Below the pieces are notes generated by a model that was not told the origin of the DNA, searched no databases, and worked only from the letters and a program-made list of their open reading frames with translations. The translations under genes and the position numbers were made by a program. Source: Gonatopus flavifemur (lineage: Eukaryota > Arthropoda > Insecta > Hymenoptera > Dryinidae). From it: a stretch of DNA of 64,000 nt. Location: positions 558,001-622,000 of the forward strand of contig JAFFJZ010000052.1 in NCBI GenBank assembly GCA_018340375.1, read 5' to 3'. Below are positions 52,548 through 64,000 of the stretch, in pieces. Every line of letters begins with the position of its first letter. The first letter of the stretch is position 1.

Positions 52548-54080
52548 CGTGGAAATTTCTTGCTTGCGCCAATACTGACGATGGAAAATAGATAGGCGCA
52601 ATGCTGACATCCAAGGCTTGGAAATCTATATCGAGCCAACGTTGACTGACAAGTGGCACAATGTTGCACCAATGTTGGGAATCATAAGTCTCAATGATTA
52701 ATCCATCATTGGCTCAAGATTGTGCCAATCATGGTTCATCGTTGTCCCAATATCGTTTGGACAAAAGAAATTAACTTCATACGAACAATTTCATAGCACG
52801 GCTGAATATTAATCCAAACGTTGACAACATTCAGAAGAAATGAGTACCCAATGCAGTGCCAAGCCTGGTCAAAGCTTGGCTCAGGCTAGCCACGATCCTC
52901 AATTATACGTCTCTATACAAAAATTCCCGCGTCCAATGTCAAAGCACCACCCTTCGGTATTGTTTCCAACGCTCGGTTCGTTTCTCGCAAGCGCTCAACG
53001 AACTATGCGGTTGATATATAAGCATCATATAACTTTCTGATTTGAAAATTGTTGTCTTCATCATAGGTCCTTCATCGAAGGAGAGATTTTAGCTGTGCAA
53101 ACCCATGGACTCGTGGACATCAGAATTTGAATTATACTTGATGTAATTGATTTGTAAGGTAACCAGGAATCATTGAGTTATATTAAACTTATAAACACAT
53201 CTTGTATTGGATTAATCAAATAAGTTTCTTCGTTTCAATGTATACAGAGATTCTCTGGCCCTGGTTGTATAAAATATTTCAGGTTCGGGCTGTACTTCTT
53301 AACATGTGTGGAGAGGAAGCAGGGGGCATAATCTCGAATAGAAAATTTTCAAACGGATTTCAGCGCCGTCATACGGTAGTACAGTGAACTATTTTACATG
53401 TATACACTAACACTAATTCTAAAATCGGTGTGATTTGTTCATTGTTTGTGTTAGTTGTATCTATGGCGAATAATTCACTGTACTACCGTACGGCAGCGCT
53501 GAAATCCTTTTGAGAATGTTCCATTTGAGATTATGCCCCCTGAGAGGAAGCAATCGATGTCGGGAATATATGATTCTGAATTTTTATCATATTTTTGCAA
53601 TCGTTCAACATAGAGTTGAACATCGGCACAACATTGGCTCAACGTTGGTGCGGGATTGTCGCAACGTTGAATCAATTTTGGCCGAATATTGACTCAGTAC
53701 TATTATAGTACTGACTCAAATTTAGCAGTCAACATCATTTATGTGTAATAAATGATGGTACCTCCTTTAAATGCATAAAACATCTGACCATTGGCAGACC
53801 ATAAAAAAAATCGTCTATCAGTCTTGGTTCGTAATGAGTACAAGCATGATCCAATCTTGGATTTAGATCGAGCGACAAATTTTTTGAAGGGTTTCCGATG
53901 ATGGCTGATTTGACTGCCATAATCGTACCAATGTTGGTCCGTGATTGGCAGAACACATCAATGTAGCCTGTAACGATGTTATCATTTCAAGCTTGCGCCT
54001 TGCTAACCGCCAAGGCTCGGCCAATCTTTGTCAGTGTTGCGCCATTCTAGTGCCAATCGTCAATTTTCACCTGAGCATAT
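52548..54080. repeat. Degenerate CAATGTTGG repeat element with nested hAT MITE
   Basis: Imperfect words CAATGTTGGCTC, CAACGTTG and ATTGGCTC recur at irregular 20-40 bp spacing. Loosely inverted ends (CACGTGGAAATTTC near 52,548; CTCAGGTGAAAATT, read inward, near 54,080) suggest a TIR element. It is split by the MITE at 53,320-53,542. It is similar in style to 5025-5590. Confidence 0.5.
53320..53542. mobile_element. hAT-type foldback MITE, 223 bp
   Basis: Ends CAGGGGGCATAATCTC and the complement, with arms of about 70 bp. An exact 8-bp target duplication AGAGGAAG lies at 53,312-53,319 and 53,543-53,550. Both the duplication length and the CAGGGG start fit hAT. Confidence 0.9.
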
Positions 54081-56380
54081 GCTTTTCATATGTTTCCAGT
54101 AGAATAAGCTATGTAACCCGTATAACACGTAATATGTAAAGGATATGTTCGGCATGTAAAACATGCCTAATCTGATGGAAAACGGAATATTCTAAACGAC
54201 ATACTCCTGGCATATATCATTCCACATCATGTGGCAATATTGTGAGAATTATATTCAATCCACATGGCAGGAAGATTTTTATGGACTCAGTAAACTATAA
54301 CCTCTCATTTGCAACTTTCTTTTGAAATTTTGTCGAATGCACGGAATTATCTCAGCCTCATTGAGATTGATTTATCGAATGTATATCCAAAAATATAGCT
54401 CCATGATCATGCAATAAGGAATTTTGAAATTTCGTCTACAGTAACTCGACGCGTATTTTTAGTGACAATGTTGGAACTGTATGAGACGAAACTGCACTGA
54501 GAGGAGAGATTATACATTACCAAAATTCCAGTTATAGTTATGAAAATTATGATAATTGAGTGACACATGGGGATTTTAGATAAACGTTCCTTTCTGCTCA
54601 ATTATAATCATCCCATATCTAATATACCACGCAATATTAAGAGAAAAAAGGATTATTTTATATACATTGGAGTATAAGCTACGCAATAAAATATTGTCCA
54701 TCACTTTAAAATATAGAGAAGTATGTAAATTCGGTTGAACGAATCCTCACTGAGTAGTTCAGTAAAATTTCACCATTATGCCTGTCAAATATTTCGATCC
54801 TTATTTATTGAAATATAATGGTCTACTTGTTGATTTTTGCGGCATATTTGATCAACCAATATTATGCAGTGAGAAAGGTGAAATTCTGATGGATTCAGTA
54901 ATTGAATATCAATTTCCCAACACAAATAATAATAATTGCATTAATGTGACGCAAGCGCTAGGACTCAAATCAATTTTTTGTGAATAATGTACGCAAAAAT
55001 GCGTGAGTTTATTTAAAATATCTCTCCGTACAGCGTTTTTCAGTATTTCAAATCATGCTCTAAAAACCCCTAGACAGCAATACAGTTCAGAGAGAATTCA
55101 TATTCAATACTCTTTGAATTCTGAGAATTCATAAAGAATTCTATATGAATACAGGTGGAATTTTTTCGTTGTATGGGTTTTAAATAAACCTAATATTGCG
55201 TAATATGTAATGAAACAATTGGCTCAAGTTTCAATAAGATGTTAGACCAACTCTATTCTTTCAGTACGTGATTGTCAAAGCAAAATTAAGCAAATCTTCC
55301 TTTGGCAAAATACTGTGGGAGGCTTCGTCTTCAAGTTATAAGCGAAATAAATTTCAACGAGAAAATCAAATTTTAAAATCAAGACTACCCTCTTCTTTTG
55401 ACATAGATTGCATCTAAAATATGCCAAAAATTTATATACCACACTTAAACATTAAGAATATGCTGTCAGTTCAAAATGAAGATCTGAGAATGAGAGGGAA
55501 ATATTCTTAAAGTTCAACGCAAGTCGATGAGAAATGAATCAGAAGCACGCACAAGCGTTGATCTAGAGAAGGTGGTAGTGAGGATGAGCGCAGATTTCAG
55601 TGAACTAGACAGTAATCTGTATTCAAAAGGTTACGAACCAATCACTCGAAAATATGAAAACAAGAATGTTCTTGAAAGTTCACTAATGTTTCCAAAATAC
55701 GTGTCGTAGACAACACATATTTATATACGATAGAGGTACGCACAACAAAGCTACATGAATATATAATGTTTATATTAAACATTGCTCAGTAATTTGGGAA
55801 AAATAATTTCACAAGTAGGAATGAAAGCTACAAGGTATCCAAATATTTTACTTTTTGATGGAGTTATTATTCGTAGTTATGTGACACTATTATTTCTCAC
55901 ATCATAAGACTATCAATTGATGGAGTGTTTACTGTAGTTTATAAGAAATATCGTTGTACATCCTTTTTGAATATGTAATGATTACGAAACTGAACGTATG
56001 ATAATATTTATTGAACATTTTATTAAGGTTTTGCATAAGTTGGGTAAATTTGGATGAACTGATAAGATCTATTAATAATATTTCAGCAATTGATAATTCT
56101 ACTGAATAATATGGAAATCAATGCTGTATTTCACCAATCCATTTCTCTCAGTGTACAGTTAATATTCATGAAAGTTCAACTATAGTGACTTGAAGTATTT
56201 TTCGTCAGTCATTATGAGCCCACAGAACTTTAGAGGATTTGCAATTCCAAAAGACTTTTGAAAGATGTTTCATGCAACATGAGAAAAGCTATTTAACAAT
56301 GACTTTTCTTCTGGGAAGGATTATGATCGAATTATGATTGTGATGCTGCATTAGATATCCTGAATATGTTGACAGAAGTC
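54081..56380. other. Unassigned sequence with one short unknown frame
   Basis: A 69-codon frame at 54,778-54,987 (MPVKYFDPYLLKYNGLLVDF onward) has protein-like composition but no recognised domain. Frames near 54,407 (minus) and 55,527 are no better. No repeat termini were found over 2.3 kb; this may be older, single-copy intergenic DNA. Confidence 0.35.
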
Positions 56381-56385
56381 TTTTA

Positions 56386-56501
56386 TGGTCTGTCTACATA
56401 GATAGAAAAAACGGAAAACGTAAATGTAAACGGCTGCGCACAACTCATATACTGCTCCTGCGCATCCGTTCTTACGTTTACGTTGGTTATGTAGACATAC
56501 C
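56386..56501. mobile_element. Small MITE with TTA duplication, 116 bp
   Basis: Ends TGGTCTGTCTACATA and TATGTAGACATACCA, flanked by TTA at 56,383-56,385 and 56,502-56,504. Subterminal ACGTAAACGTAA words are inverted. A 3-bp TTA target fits PIF/Harbinger. Confidence 0.75.
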
Positions 56502-56539
56502 ATTAGAAATACATCACCCCTTTTGCTAGACGAAAACTA

Positions 56540-56627
56540 CCCACGTGGAGATTTAAACCGGGCCAGTACTGGCCCAGATCCTTTGAGTCAGGGCCAGTAC
56601 TGGCCCGGTTTGAATTTTCACATGGAT
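56540..56627. repeat. Short palindrome CCACGTGGAGATTTAAACC
   Basis: Arms share GGGCCAGTACTGGCCC, itself palindromic, and outer CACGTGGAGATTTAA/TGAATTTTCACATGG. The outer words resemble the ends of 52,548-54,080, so it may be a minimal member of that family. Confidence 0.65.
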
Positions 56628-57349
56628 AGATGCGTATGGGATGATCAACAAAACATGCCTCTCATATTCTTGAATTCAGGTTATTTGGGCGGACATTTCT
56701 ATGTGAATGAATCTGCCTAGAAGATGGATGGCACGATCGCACACATGTATGGCAAGTTCCTATATGTTTCCAAAAATACGTTCCTCCCATGAGCTGGACA
56801 CGTCATGTGCTGTACGGGAATGTACTGATTATGTGATGTAAAGTGTCACAAAGTGCAATACCACCTGGTATTTTCGTGAATCACTACGAGGATTAGCAGT
56901 TTCTGTAATTTCCATCGCTGGATTTGAATTTCGTGTGCCTACAAATCAAAATGCGATGTGACATAATTTATTATCTCACATATCGGGGGTGACTGTGCTA
57001 CTCATGACAGCGAACTTTACTATTTCTTCAAGATCTCTTTTCTCCGTGGATATTGGAATCCTTTTTGGAAAAGTACAATCAATTCCTTCCTAGTAGTATA
57101 CTCATTCATCGGAATATTTATTATTAATAAAATTGATAACACATTAATTTATTGTTGTAATTTTATCATACTGGTCACAAAAGACATACATTGAACTGTT
57201 TGATTCGTTGACTTTAAATTCCTATCTCGATGTGCATATGTGGCGCAACTGCAATGGGATAATATTGGTGAAATTTTGAATCTGAACTTTATCAAGGAGA
57301 AAATTGAATGGATGGAAATATTTGCTGAAGAAAATGATAAAAATGATAT
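56628..57349. other. No supported feature
   Basis: Unassigned sequence without coding or repeat signals. Confidence 0.4.
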
Positions 57350-57475
57350 TTTTCGGTACCGGATAATTGTATCATACGGTTGAATAACGGATACTACGAT
57401 CTGACCGGATATATTATCCGGAGATAGCACCGGACAAATTGATAATCGGATACAGTATCCGGTATCCAGAACATC
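57350..57475. repeat. CCGGATA-rich patch, second
   Basis: Words ACCGGATAAT, ATTATCCGG and GGTATCC recur, as at 42,390-42,525. Ends not defined. Confidence 0.5.
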
Positions 57476-57525
57476 ACTACACAAAACTCTCCTGGTTTTT
57501 TTTCTAGTTGCATTATTCCATACTA

Positions 57526-57692
57526 TACTGAGAGAAAAAATTGCCGGGAACAATAAAACATTTGGTTGAATAGTCGCCATAAAATACTTAATTGATTTGA
57601 ATAAACTTTCATTGACTCAAATCAATAACTGTATTTTATGGCGACTATTCAACTAAATATCTCATTGTTCTCGGAAATTTTTTCTCTCAGTG
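57526..57692. mobile_element. TA-flanked foldback MITE, ACTGAGAGAAAAAAT ends
   Basis: 167 bp with arms of about 70 bp sharing TTGAATAGTCGCCATAAAAT. TA stands at 57,524-57,525 and 57,693-57,694. Confidence 0.85.
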
Positions 57693-57856
57693 TACCCTGA
57701 TTGAATAAGCTGTATCGAAGTGGAACCGAATAATCGGTCAACTGGTTCCATACAAAACTCGATCATTTGATAATAATTATGAGAAAAGATTTCGGTTCCT
57801 GCACCGAAAACCGAAAAATGAATCGGTTATCCCGAAAACTGGAAAAATATTGGCAT

Positions 57857-57943
57857 ACAATAAACATTCCGTGTCTAAAATTTAATGTCTAGACACATTT
57901 CATCTCCAAAAGATGTCTTTTAGACACGCAATATTTATTTGGG
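57857..57943. mobile_element. Short relative of the CCCAATAAACA element
   Basis: Ends CAATAAACATTCCGTGTCTA and the near-complement with CCCAAATAAATATTG enclose 'aagatgtctttt'. It looks like a minimal member of the family at 31,307-33,337. Confidence 0.6.
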
Positions 57944-58135
57944 CATGGCCAATTGCAATAGTTGGGAGTTTTGATGGATAATTATGTCAAGGTAGCAACT
58001 GTCCGGAATTGCATGAACCCGAAGAACAATAATTTGTGAATCCGAGGATGATTACTAGAAGTTCCCAGCCCTCTTCAAATGGCCGCAGACTTTACCGCTT
58101 CCGGGTAAATGGCCTTTCGGGCACTCGCTATGTCA

Positions 58136-59262
58136 ACAATAATTGAGGCGTTGCATGCAATAACTAGACTTGCGTTTGAACACGTTTTGGAATCTGATCC
58201 AGAATACCAGTATAACGAGAAAAAAAAATTCGTCGAAATGAAGAATAAAAAATACACCCTGTCAGAACTCTTGAATGTAAATTTTTTTCCTACCGTCAAT
58301 AGTTTGTGAGATAAAAATTAAAAAGTGAACATTTTCATTTCTTCAAAATTCACACAGTTCAAAATATATTTTGCGAGTACTTAGCGGGAAGTCACTAGAA
58401 TGACTTGAAATTTGGTATACAGCTTCATTATTGATCCTCAAAGACAACTAAGAAGTTGAATTTGTTGAAATATTCCATCATTCAATGAATATTCAGGGAT
58501 AAACAAAACCTATTGATCACAAAGGTTGTTCGCCAATGTTCAAAGAAGTTGCCTGAAATTTTCAGATCAATCGGGTGGAAAGTGAGGGAGATATTGGGCC
58601 TTTTTTATAATGGTGCAGCTCACTTACCGTCACGACAAATGCTACTGAATTCCGATACACGACGCTATAGGCTCGATGGTTCATAAGCCAGTCGTGCCAT
58701 TGTAAAAAAAGTTCAATATCTCCCTTATTTTCCACTTGATGGATCTGAAAATTTCAGGAAAACTCTTTCGAAAATTGACGAACAACTTTGTCACTCGGAG
58801 TTTTTTCAAATCGAAAATTCCCTCGACACTTCGTTCCGTGGAAACTTGCAAGCGTCTGTGATCAATAGGTTTTGTTGATAACTCAATATTCATTGAATGA
58901 TTGAATATTTCAACAAATTTAACTCACTAGTTGTCTTCAGGGATCAATAATGAAGCTGTATACCAAATTTCAAGTCATTCCAGTGACTTCCCGCTGAGTA
59001 CTCGCAAAATATATTCTGAATTGTATTAATTTTGAAGAAATGAGAATGTTCACTTTTCAATTTTTATCTCACAAAATATTGACGGTGAAAAAAATCTACA
59101 TGAGAAAAATGTGTCTTTTGATGAGTTCTAACAGGGTACATTTTTTATTTCTCATTTTGATGATTTTTTTCTCTCGTTCCACTGTTATCCTGGATCAGAT
59201 TCCGAAACGTGTTTGAGCGCAAGTCTGCTTATTGCATGCGACGCGTCAATTATTCATTACAA
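58136..59262. repeat. Large foldback, arms ~500 bp
   Basis: The left arm 58,136-58,619 pairs with the right arm 58,692-59,262 with short gaps. Shared words include GCATGCAATAA/ttattgcatgc, 'ttggaatctgatcc', 'gtgaacattttcatttcttc', 'acttgaaatttggtatacagcttcatt' (in parts) and 'gatcaataggttttgtt'. The loop has 'gacgctataggctcgatgg'. The short frame at 58,109-58,309 overlaps the left arm; since the right arm does not keep it open, it is not taken as a gene. Confidence 0.8.
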
Positions 59263-61342
59263 CTGTTGATCAAAGCGGTTCTGAAGAAACCTTTTAATCT
59301 TGGTTTAAAAGAATCTATAAAATTTCATCATCGAATCAGAACATTAAATGAAACCCAATTGCGGTTCTGTTATATCCTATTCAATCCTGTTCAATATTCT
59401 GGGTCAATAATGTGACAGCATAGGTTTTTTACATCAGAAAAATGAATTCCTCCGTTTCCAGCTTAGATACCACAGGAAGTGAGGAATAACCTCTGACGTG
59501 ACGAAACAAATGTGTTTGATCAACTAAATTTTCAATAGGAAATTTGATCAATAGTTATATTGAAAGAGCCCCTGGGAACCCCCTCGTCTTGAATTCAAAA
59601 GTAATTGTGATAATATGTGATTCGTATTCCTGTAGTCTTATTTGAAACATAACCATTTCGATAATCGAGCGCTATTCTGGAAAACTTAAAAATGTAGTTA
59701 AAAAGCTTTCAACGTTGCGTGTACTAAGATGAATGTATTCGGGAACGAGAATTTGGTTGTGACAGTTGATTCGAGAGTAGGATTCAAATACAAAGCACTG
59801 CGTCGCTGCATTCACCGTATATCCCTGTATCGTAACCGACCTTGGCCTTGGCTTTTAGTGGAATTTGTCCCTTAATGGAGAAATGAGTGGAAATGTTACG
59901 TATACACAATAATGCATTCAAAATCCTAGCCAAACATACCTTACGCTACAATTGTATTCATAAAAGATGCAGAAAAAAGAATTTCAATAACGTCAAGCAA
60001 AGACAGCCTGTAGGATCCTTTTCAGAATCTCAATCATCGAAAAGAAATAAGATGAAAACCAAGAATGAAGATAATGATGCAGATTTTGTATTAAAAGAAA
60101 ACTTGTTCAAATGAGCTTGAAAAAAGAATTCTATAGTAGTACGTACTGAAATTCCCGAAACTCGGACTATTCCAAACAATCTTGATAAGTACATTGATAT
60201 CTGATGAATATATTTTATATTTGATACATATGGTCCATATGGTTGGGTACTCCTAAGTTTGACATTCCAATACCAACAAGATTAAAATTTTGTTACCTAA
60301 CTTCAGGTAAGACATCGTTATTTCTTCGTGAGTACCACGCCAGTAGCGGACCGGTTTGCGATTTTCATATGAGAAACAGGATGTTGATCCTTAAAATTGA
60401 GAGGGGCAAATTGACTTTCATTTCCGGGTAAAAATCCACCGGAGGTGCAAAGTTGATCCAGCCTTGACGAACGTGAGTGAAGACTCTGGAGAGAGCTGGA
60501 CGAAGGTTTGGAATAATAACATTCTTCAAGCAACCAACAAGCATCAACTATGACGCTTGGAGGAAAGATGGCACAAGTTTGATTTGATGGTTCTACAGTG
60601 AAACCCCTCAATAAGAACACTCACAGAGAAAGGTCTCCAGGTATTTCATCAATTTCGGTTCGAAAGATATACGGATACGTAGGAAATCATGCCAAAAGTA
60701 CATTCCAGAAATTATAGGCGTTATTTTTGCCTTGATAAGAAAAGCCAGGGTGATTAAGTTTGAAAGAGTACCAAAAATCAGTATGGGAGAATTGAGATAT
60801 CCCAGGATTATAACGAGCGTGATTTTTTTTAAATACTTTGCCACATACTTTGTCATGTATTTTGGTCAGTTTAGCCCCGATTGGATCCCCATAATCACGT
60901 AGAACGTCAATTTTATGTTATAATTAGGTATAATTATACAAGAATATAGGAAATTCGTGTATTATGTGATTTAACCAGATTTTATTAATTGTTCAAATAT
61001 TCTTTGTCAACGTTGCGGGTTAGGGTGGATATTGAAGATGGAAACGTACTTTCAATACCCGTACCCCACCGCATCGCCACTCCCAAACTTGGAAAATAAC
61101 GTTTTACTAATGCATAAAATCGAGGTAGATCACATAGATTATCCGTCCACCTTCTCAGGTTTACGGAATGATACAACTCACACCTCTCTCCCTGAAAACT
61201 AACAATTTATGCCCCCAGTGGATCAAAGTTTTTTTTTGTAATACGCGAAAAGAGACACCGAATTATCCCGTACAAAATATTATGCTCCCATGATCTTAGA
61301 TAATGAAGTCAAAGATGATGCAATGTGATGGAACCTCATACA
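59263..61342. other. Unassigned sequence
   Basis: Two kilobases without recognised domains or repeat termini. A 75-codon basic frame at 59,887-60,114 and minus-strand frames near 60,318-60,856 have no recognisable motif. Possibly unique intergenic DNA. Confidence 0.35.
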
Positions 61343-61523
61343 ACACATATACAGCACTACCCCCGATCGTCGGACATATCTCCGTCACTTCCACGTCGCT
61401 TCTCCGTTCCTCTACCTTGCATCTCCGTGGAGGCGACGTGGATAAAAGGGAGACCTGATACAAGGTAGAGAAACAGAGAAGCGACGGAGAAATGTCCGGC
61501 GATTGGTGGTGATGCTATACGGG
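61343..61523. mobile_element. TIR element with CGTCGC/CTCCGT words, copy 2
   Basis: A palindromic stretch whose right end, read inward, is CCCGTATAGCATCACCACC, flanked by TA. The left end is diverged. Shares 'ggacatttctccgtcgc' with 16,000-16,136. Confidence 0.65.
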
Positions 61524-62107
61524 TAGTTTAACCCTTACCCTGCAAACCAGGGTTTTTCGTGTCCGAGCGCAAATTGTTTTCGTTCCTAACTGTCCAGATT
61601 TATTCAGAAAGATGAATACCAAAAAATTATTGTTCGGGTAACACCGCTATTGATATTTCAAATAGAATTCTTGAAAAGATTTTTTTTCCGATTTTTTGGC
61701 ATGGTTCAAGAAGGTAAAAAGGACGACAGAACTTTGAAGACCTTGGTTTGCAGAATTAGAGTGTTGAAAAACCGTTTGCATCTCAAGGGTTAAAAAGAGT
61801 TCGTAAGGAGTCCAATTGAGTTTGAAGGAATTCATTATGAATGTATATCCTTCATATTGCATCATCTAAGCATATCTTGTGTGGAAACTTGACATGAACG
61901 TCGATGCATAAATATGCACAAACCACAAATTCAGTGTCACTTTTTGCATAACACGAAAAAGATTCTACAGGAAACTACAAATAAAAGGAGGAGTGCATGA
62001 ACCGTAAATGAGATCCTAACATATAACTTCGAATTACTTCGCACACTGAGAGAAATCTATTGGTCTCCTAAGAATACTGTTTACCTGTACCATCGATCTG
62101 AAGTATA
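61524..62107. other. No supported feature
   Basis: Unassigned. An isolated CACTGAGAGAAAT-type MITE end occurs near 62,044 without a partner. Confidence 0.4.
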
Positions 62108-62260
62108 CACTGCAAACTGAAGTGTGTTAAAACTGACTACAAGAACACGGACAATGTGTGTAAACAGGGATAAACAGTGTTATCATACACGGTTTATCCG
62201 GGTTGAACACACATTATCCGTGTTCTTGTAGTCAATTTTTTTAAACTTCAGTTTGCAGTG
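62108..62260. mobile_element. TA-flanked foldback MITE, CACTGCAAACTGAAG ends
   Basis: 153 bp, arms of about 65 bp with GACTACAAGAACACGGA in common. TA stands at 62,106-62,107 and 62,261-62,262. Confidence 0.85.
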
Positions 62261-62262
62261 TA

Positions 62263-63102
62263 GGATACATCGGTATTGCCAACGCAGCCAAATGAATGGT
62301 TCCAGAAGCGTCACAGATTGCTACGATATCAATCTGTATGATTCTAGAATGATATGAGTATCGCAACTGTAGCTGACTGCCCTAACCACACTCCAGATGG
62401 TAAGTATAAACACAGATTTTTAACAGTGTAGTTCAATCCAGATAAGATACTTATCAGAATCCGTTTTGGAACAGAATGAACTGGTCTTCCTAAATCAGTT
62501 GTGAATTTTGAACAAGGTAGTACGTAACGCGTTATCTCAACGCGAGCATGGTATACTTAACTACTGTGCACTATGGAGTAGTGATAAATGAGATATTATG
62601 AATCCCTTTCAACGCCAGAGCAGCGCATCTCTAGATCAAAATTTGAGATTATGAGTTACAAAATGAAATATCAGTTATTGATAAAGATCTGACGAACTCT
62701 TGATGTGTTCATACTTTTGTATTCTCCTCCTTTCATATATTTTGTAATTGTATTGGAGTACTAAATTCCCGAACACTTTGATTTGTGAGCGAATGAACAT
62801 AACCATAACAGGAGTTTTCATTTATAATAATGTAAGTGATCACTTGAGAACAACAATGGTAGTATAATTTGCGTTGAATAAAAATGAACTTCGTTGAATA
62901 ATCAACAAAAGTTGGACTGCCGATGTAGAAATTTGAAGTGATTGAAGGATTGAAACAGTACTGGTCTGGAGATGGCAAATCGCCATCAATGCTTATGAGC
63001 GGTGTGAGATTACACTCACTCAAAATAATGAATGAATAAATACAGAGTCATTTTCAACTCCGACAGTTGTGTTCCAAAATCGCAGGATCCACGTCGGCTC
63101 AG
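62263..63102. other. No supported feature
   Basis: Unassigned sequence; a 96-codon minus-strand frame near 62,733 has no recognised motif. Confidence 0.35.
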
Positions 63103-63476
63103 CCCTGGTGGAAAAAGTTCCTCTGAAAATCTCTGAAAATTTCCCTGAATTTCACTGCAAAACTCTGAATCTCACTGGAAAACTCTGAAAAACACTGAAA
63201 AAATCTGTAAAACTCTGGAGACCTATGAAAATTTTTCAAACTCTGAAAAATCCTGAAAAACTCTGAAAATTTCTGAAGAACTCTCACTTATCGGGCACGT
63301 TGTTCCATTGGAAATTTTTCTGAATATTTATGAATATCTCTGAAAAACTCTGAATTTTCCTGAAAATCATTGAGACTCTCTGAGAAACTATGAATACCTC
63401 TGAAATCCTCTGAACAATTCTTCACTGAAAATCTCTGAGAATTTCAGTGATTCTCAGCAAAATCTTTCCACCAGGG
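63103..63476. mobile_element. TIR element CCCTGGTGGAAA with CTCTGAAAA array
   Basis: Ends CCCTGGTGGAAAAAG and CTTTCCACCAGGG enclose roughly 30 degenerate copies of CTCTGAAAA/TCTCTGAAAAT, in which one strand is strongly A-rich. No clear target duplication. The minus-strand frame over it (repeated FSEFF/FQ) is a product of the array. Confidence 0.75.
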
Positions 63477-64000
63477 AGTTGCATATATCTATGAATTGTA
63501 TGTATTTTTGAATCAATGTATTCATACGTATAACAGACATAATGTGGATTATGAAGATGCAAGCAAACGAAGTTCCATTCATTTTACGAGAGCCTTAAAT
63601 TTCTCAAACGTCAATAAGCCTTGCTGCCCCTGATATTCATAACCGACAGTAATTCAACCGGGCAAGTCTATGCAAACCGTCCATCACCTCGTGAACCTCA
63701 TCATATTCCCAACGTACTAAGTTTCCCCATTTCCTATGTACTACCTAGTACTGAGTTGCATTTATGAAATTCTGTTTTAATCGAGATTTTCCTGACAAAA
63801 TTTTGATGATATTCCAATCCTACAATTCTTCTTAGAAACCACCCAAGGTCAAGTTCAACATGACCATTGAGTTTCATCATAAACAGTCCTACAAATACTC
63901 AAGTTCTTCGAATATTCTCATTTCAATCAATTATTTTTCTTGGAAAGATTACATCTCCCCGAATCCGTTTCTTGTCATTTCAAAATACCCTGAAAATCTG
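63477..64000. other. No supported feature
   Basis: The last 520 bp show no gene and no repeat termini. Confidence 0.35.

Overview
The window is AT-rich eukaryotic nuclear DNA with introns, a DD34D mariner, non-LTR retrotransposons, a Helitron remnant and dozens of MITEs and foldback elements. The mix fits an arthropod, most likely an insect; a parasitoid wasp or another insect with a repeat-rich genome is plausible, but no lineage-specific gene fixes it. I see no rRNA, no canonical tRNA gene, no CRISPR array and no intact host protein gene. The only apparently intact coding sequences are two mariner transposases of 348 aa. Everything else that codes is a fragment or pseudogene.

Layout. Positions 1-24,000 form one large nested block. 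A 1.8-kb arm (840-2620) and its inverted partner (20,828-22,310) face each other across about 18 kb. The right arm continues into a 1.6-kb foldback palindrome (22,421-23,996) built of repeat units of about 180 bp. Between the arms lie a 3-exon gene end (3388-3849), a 3.7-kb DNA transposon with long inverted ends and a broken transposase (5744-9425), a BEN-like gene end split by a mariner (9504-11,523), a tandem duplication with two inserted elements (12,950-15,630), and a composite structure of mariner, BEN exon and partial mariner (18,067-20,388).

Positions 24,000-34,600 hold a dead ubiquitin-protease-like gene (24,110-24,904) and many TA-flanked MITEs, with a 2-kb element carrying AGATATCTT-rich ends (31,307-33,337). 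Positions 34,600-42,240 hold a 5'-truncated RTE-like LINE and the minus-strand 3' part of a second LINE type. Positions 44,301-51,140 are bounded by long inverted ends rich in hairpins and contain a candidate promoter with a short first exon and an internally deleted Helitron derivative, itself split by a 1.1-kb MITE. A second RTE-like fragment abuts it. Positions 52,200-64,000 are mostly MITEs, foldbacks and unassigned sequence.

How the parts interact: several insertions can be reversed on paper from their target duplications, giving an order of events. The Helitron fragment predates its MITE; the CCCAAGTAGCA MITE predates the 8-bp-TSD element inside it; the BEN exon already carried its stop before the mariner-BEN unit was copied. 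Four tRNA-like A-box/B-box modules occur at scattered sites, at least two of them inside TIR elements. The most unusual items are the composite mariner that carries a BEN exon, the mirrored 24-kb block, and the tRNA-like modules inside TIR elements. Identities and copy numbers were judged by eye, without alignment or database search.
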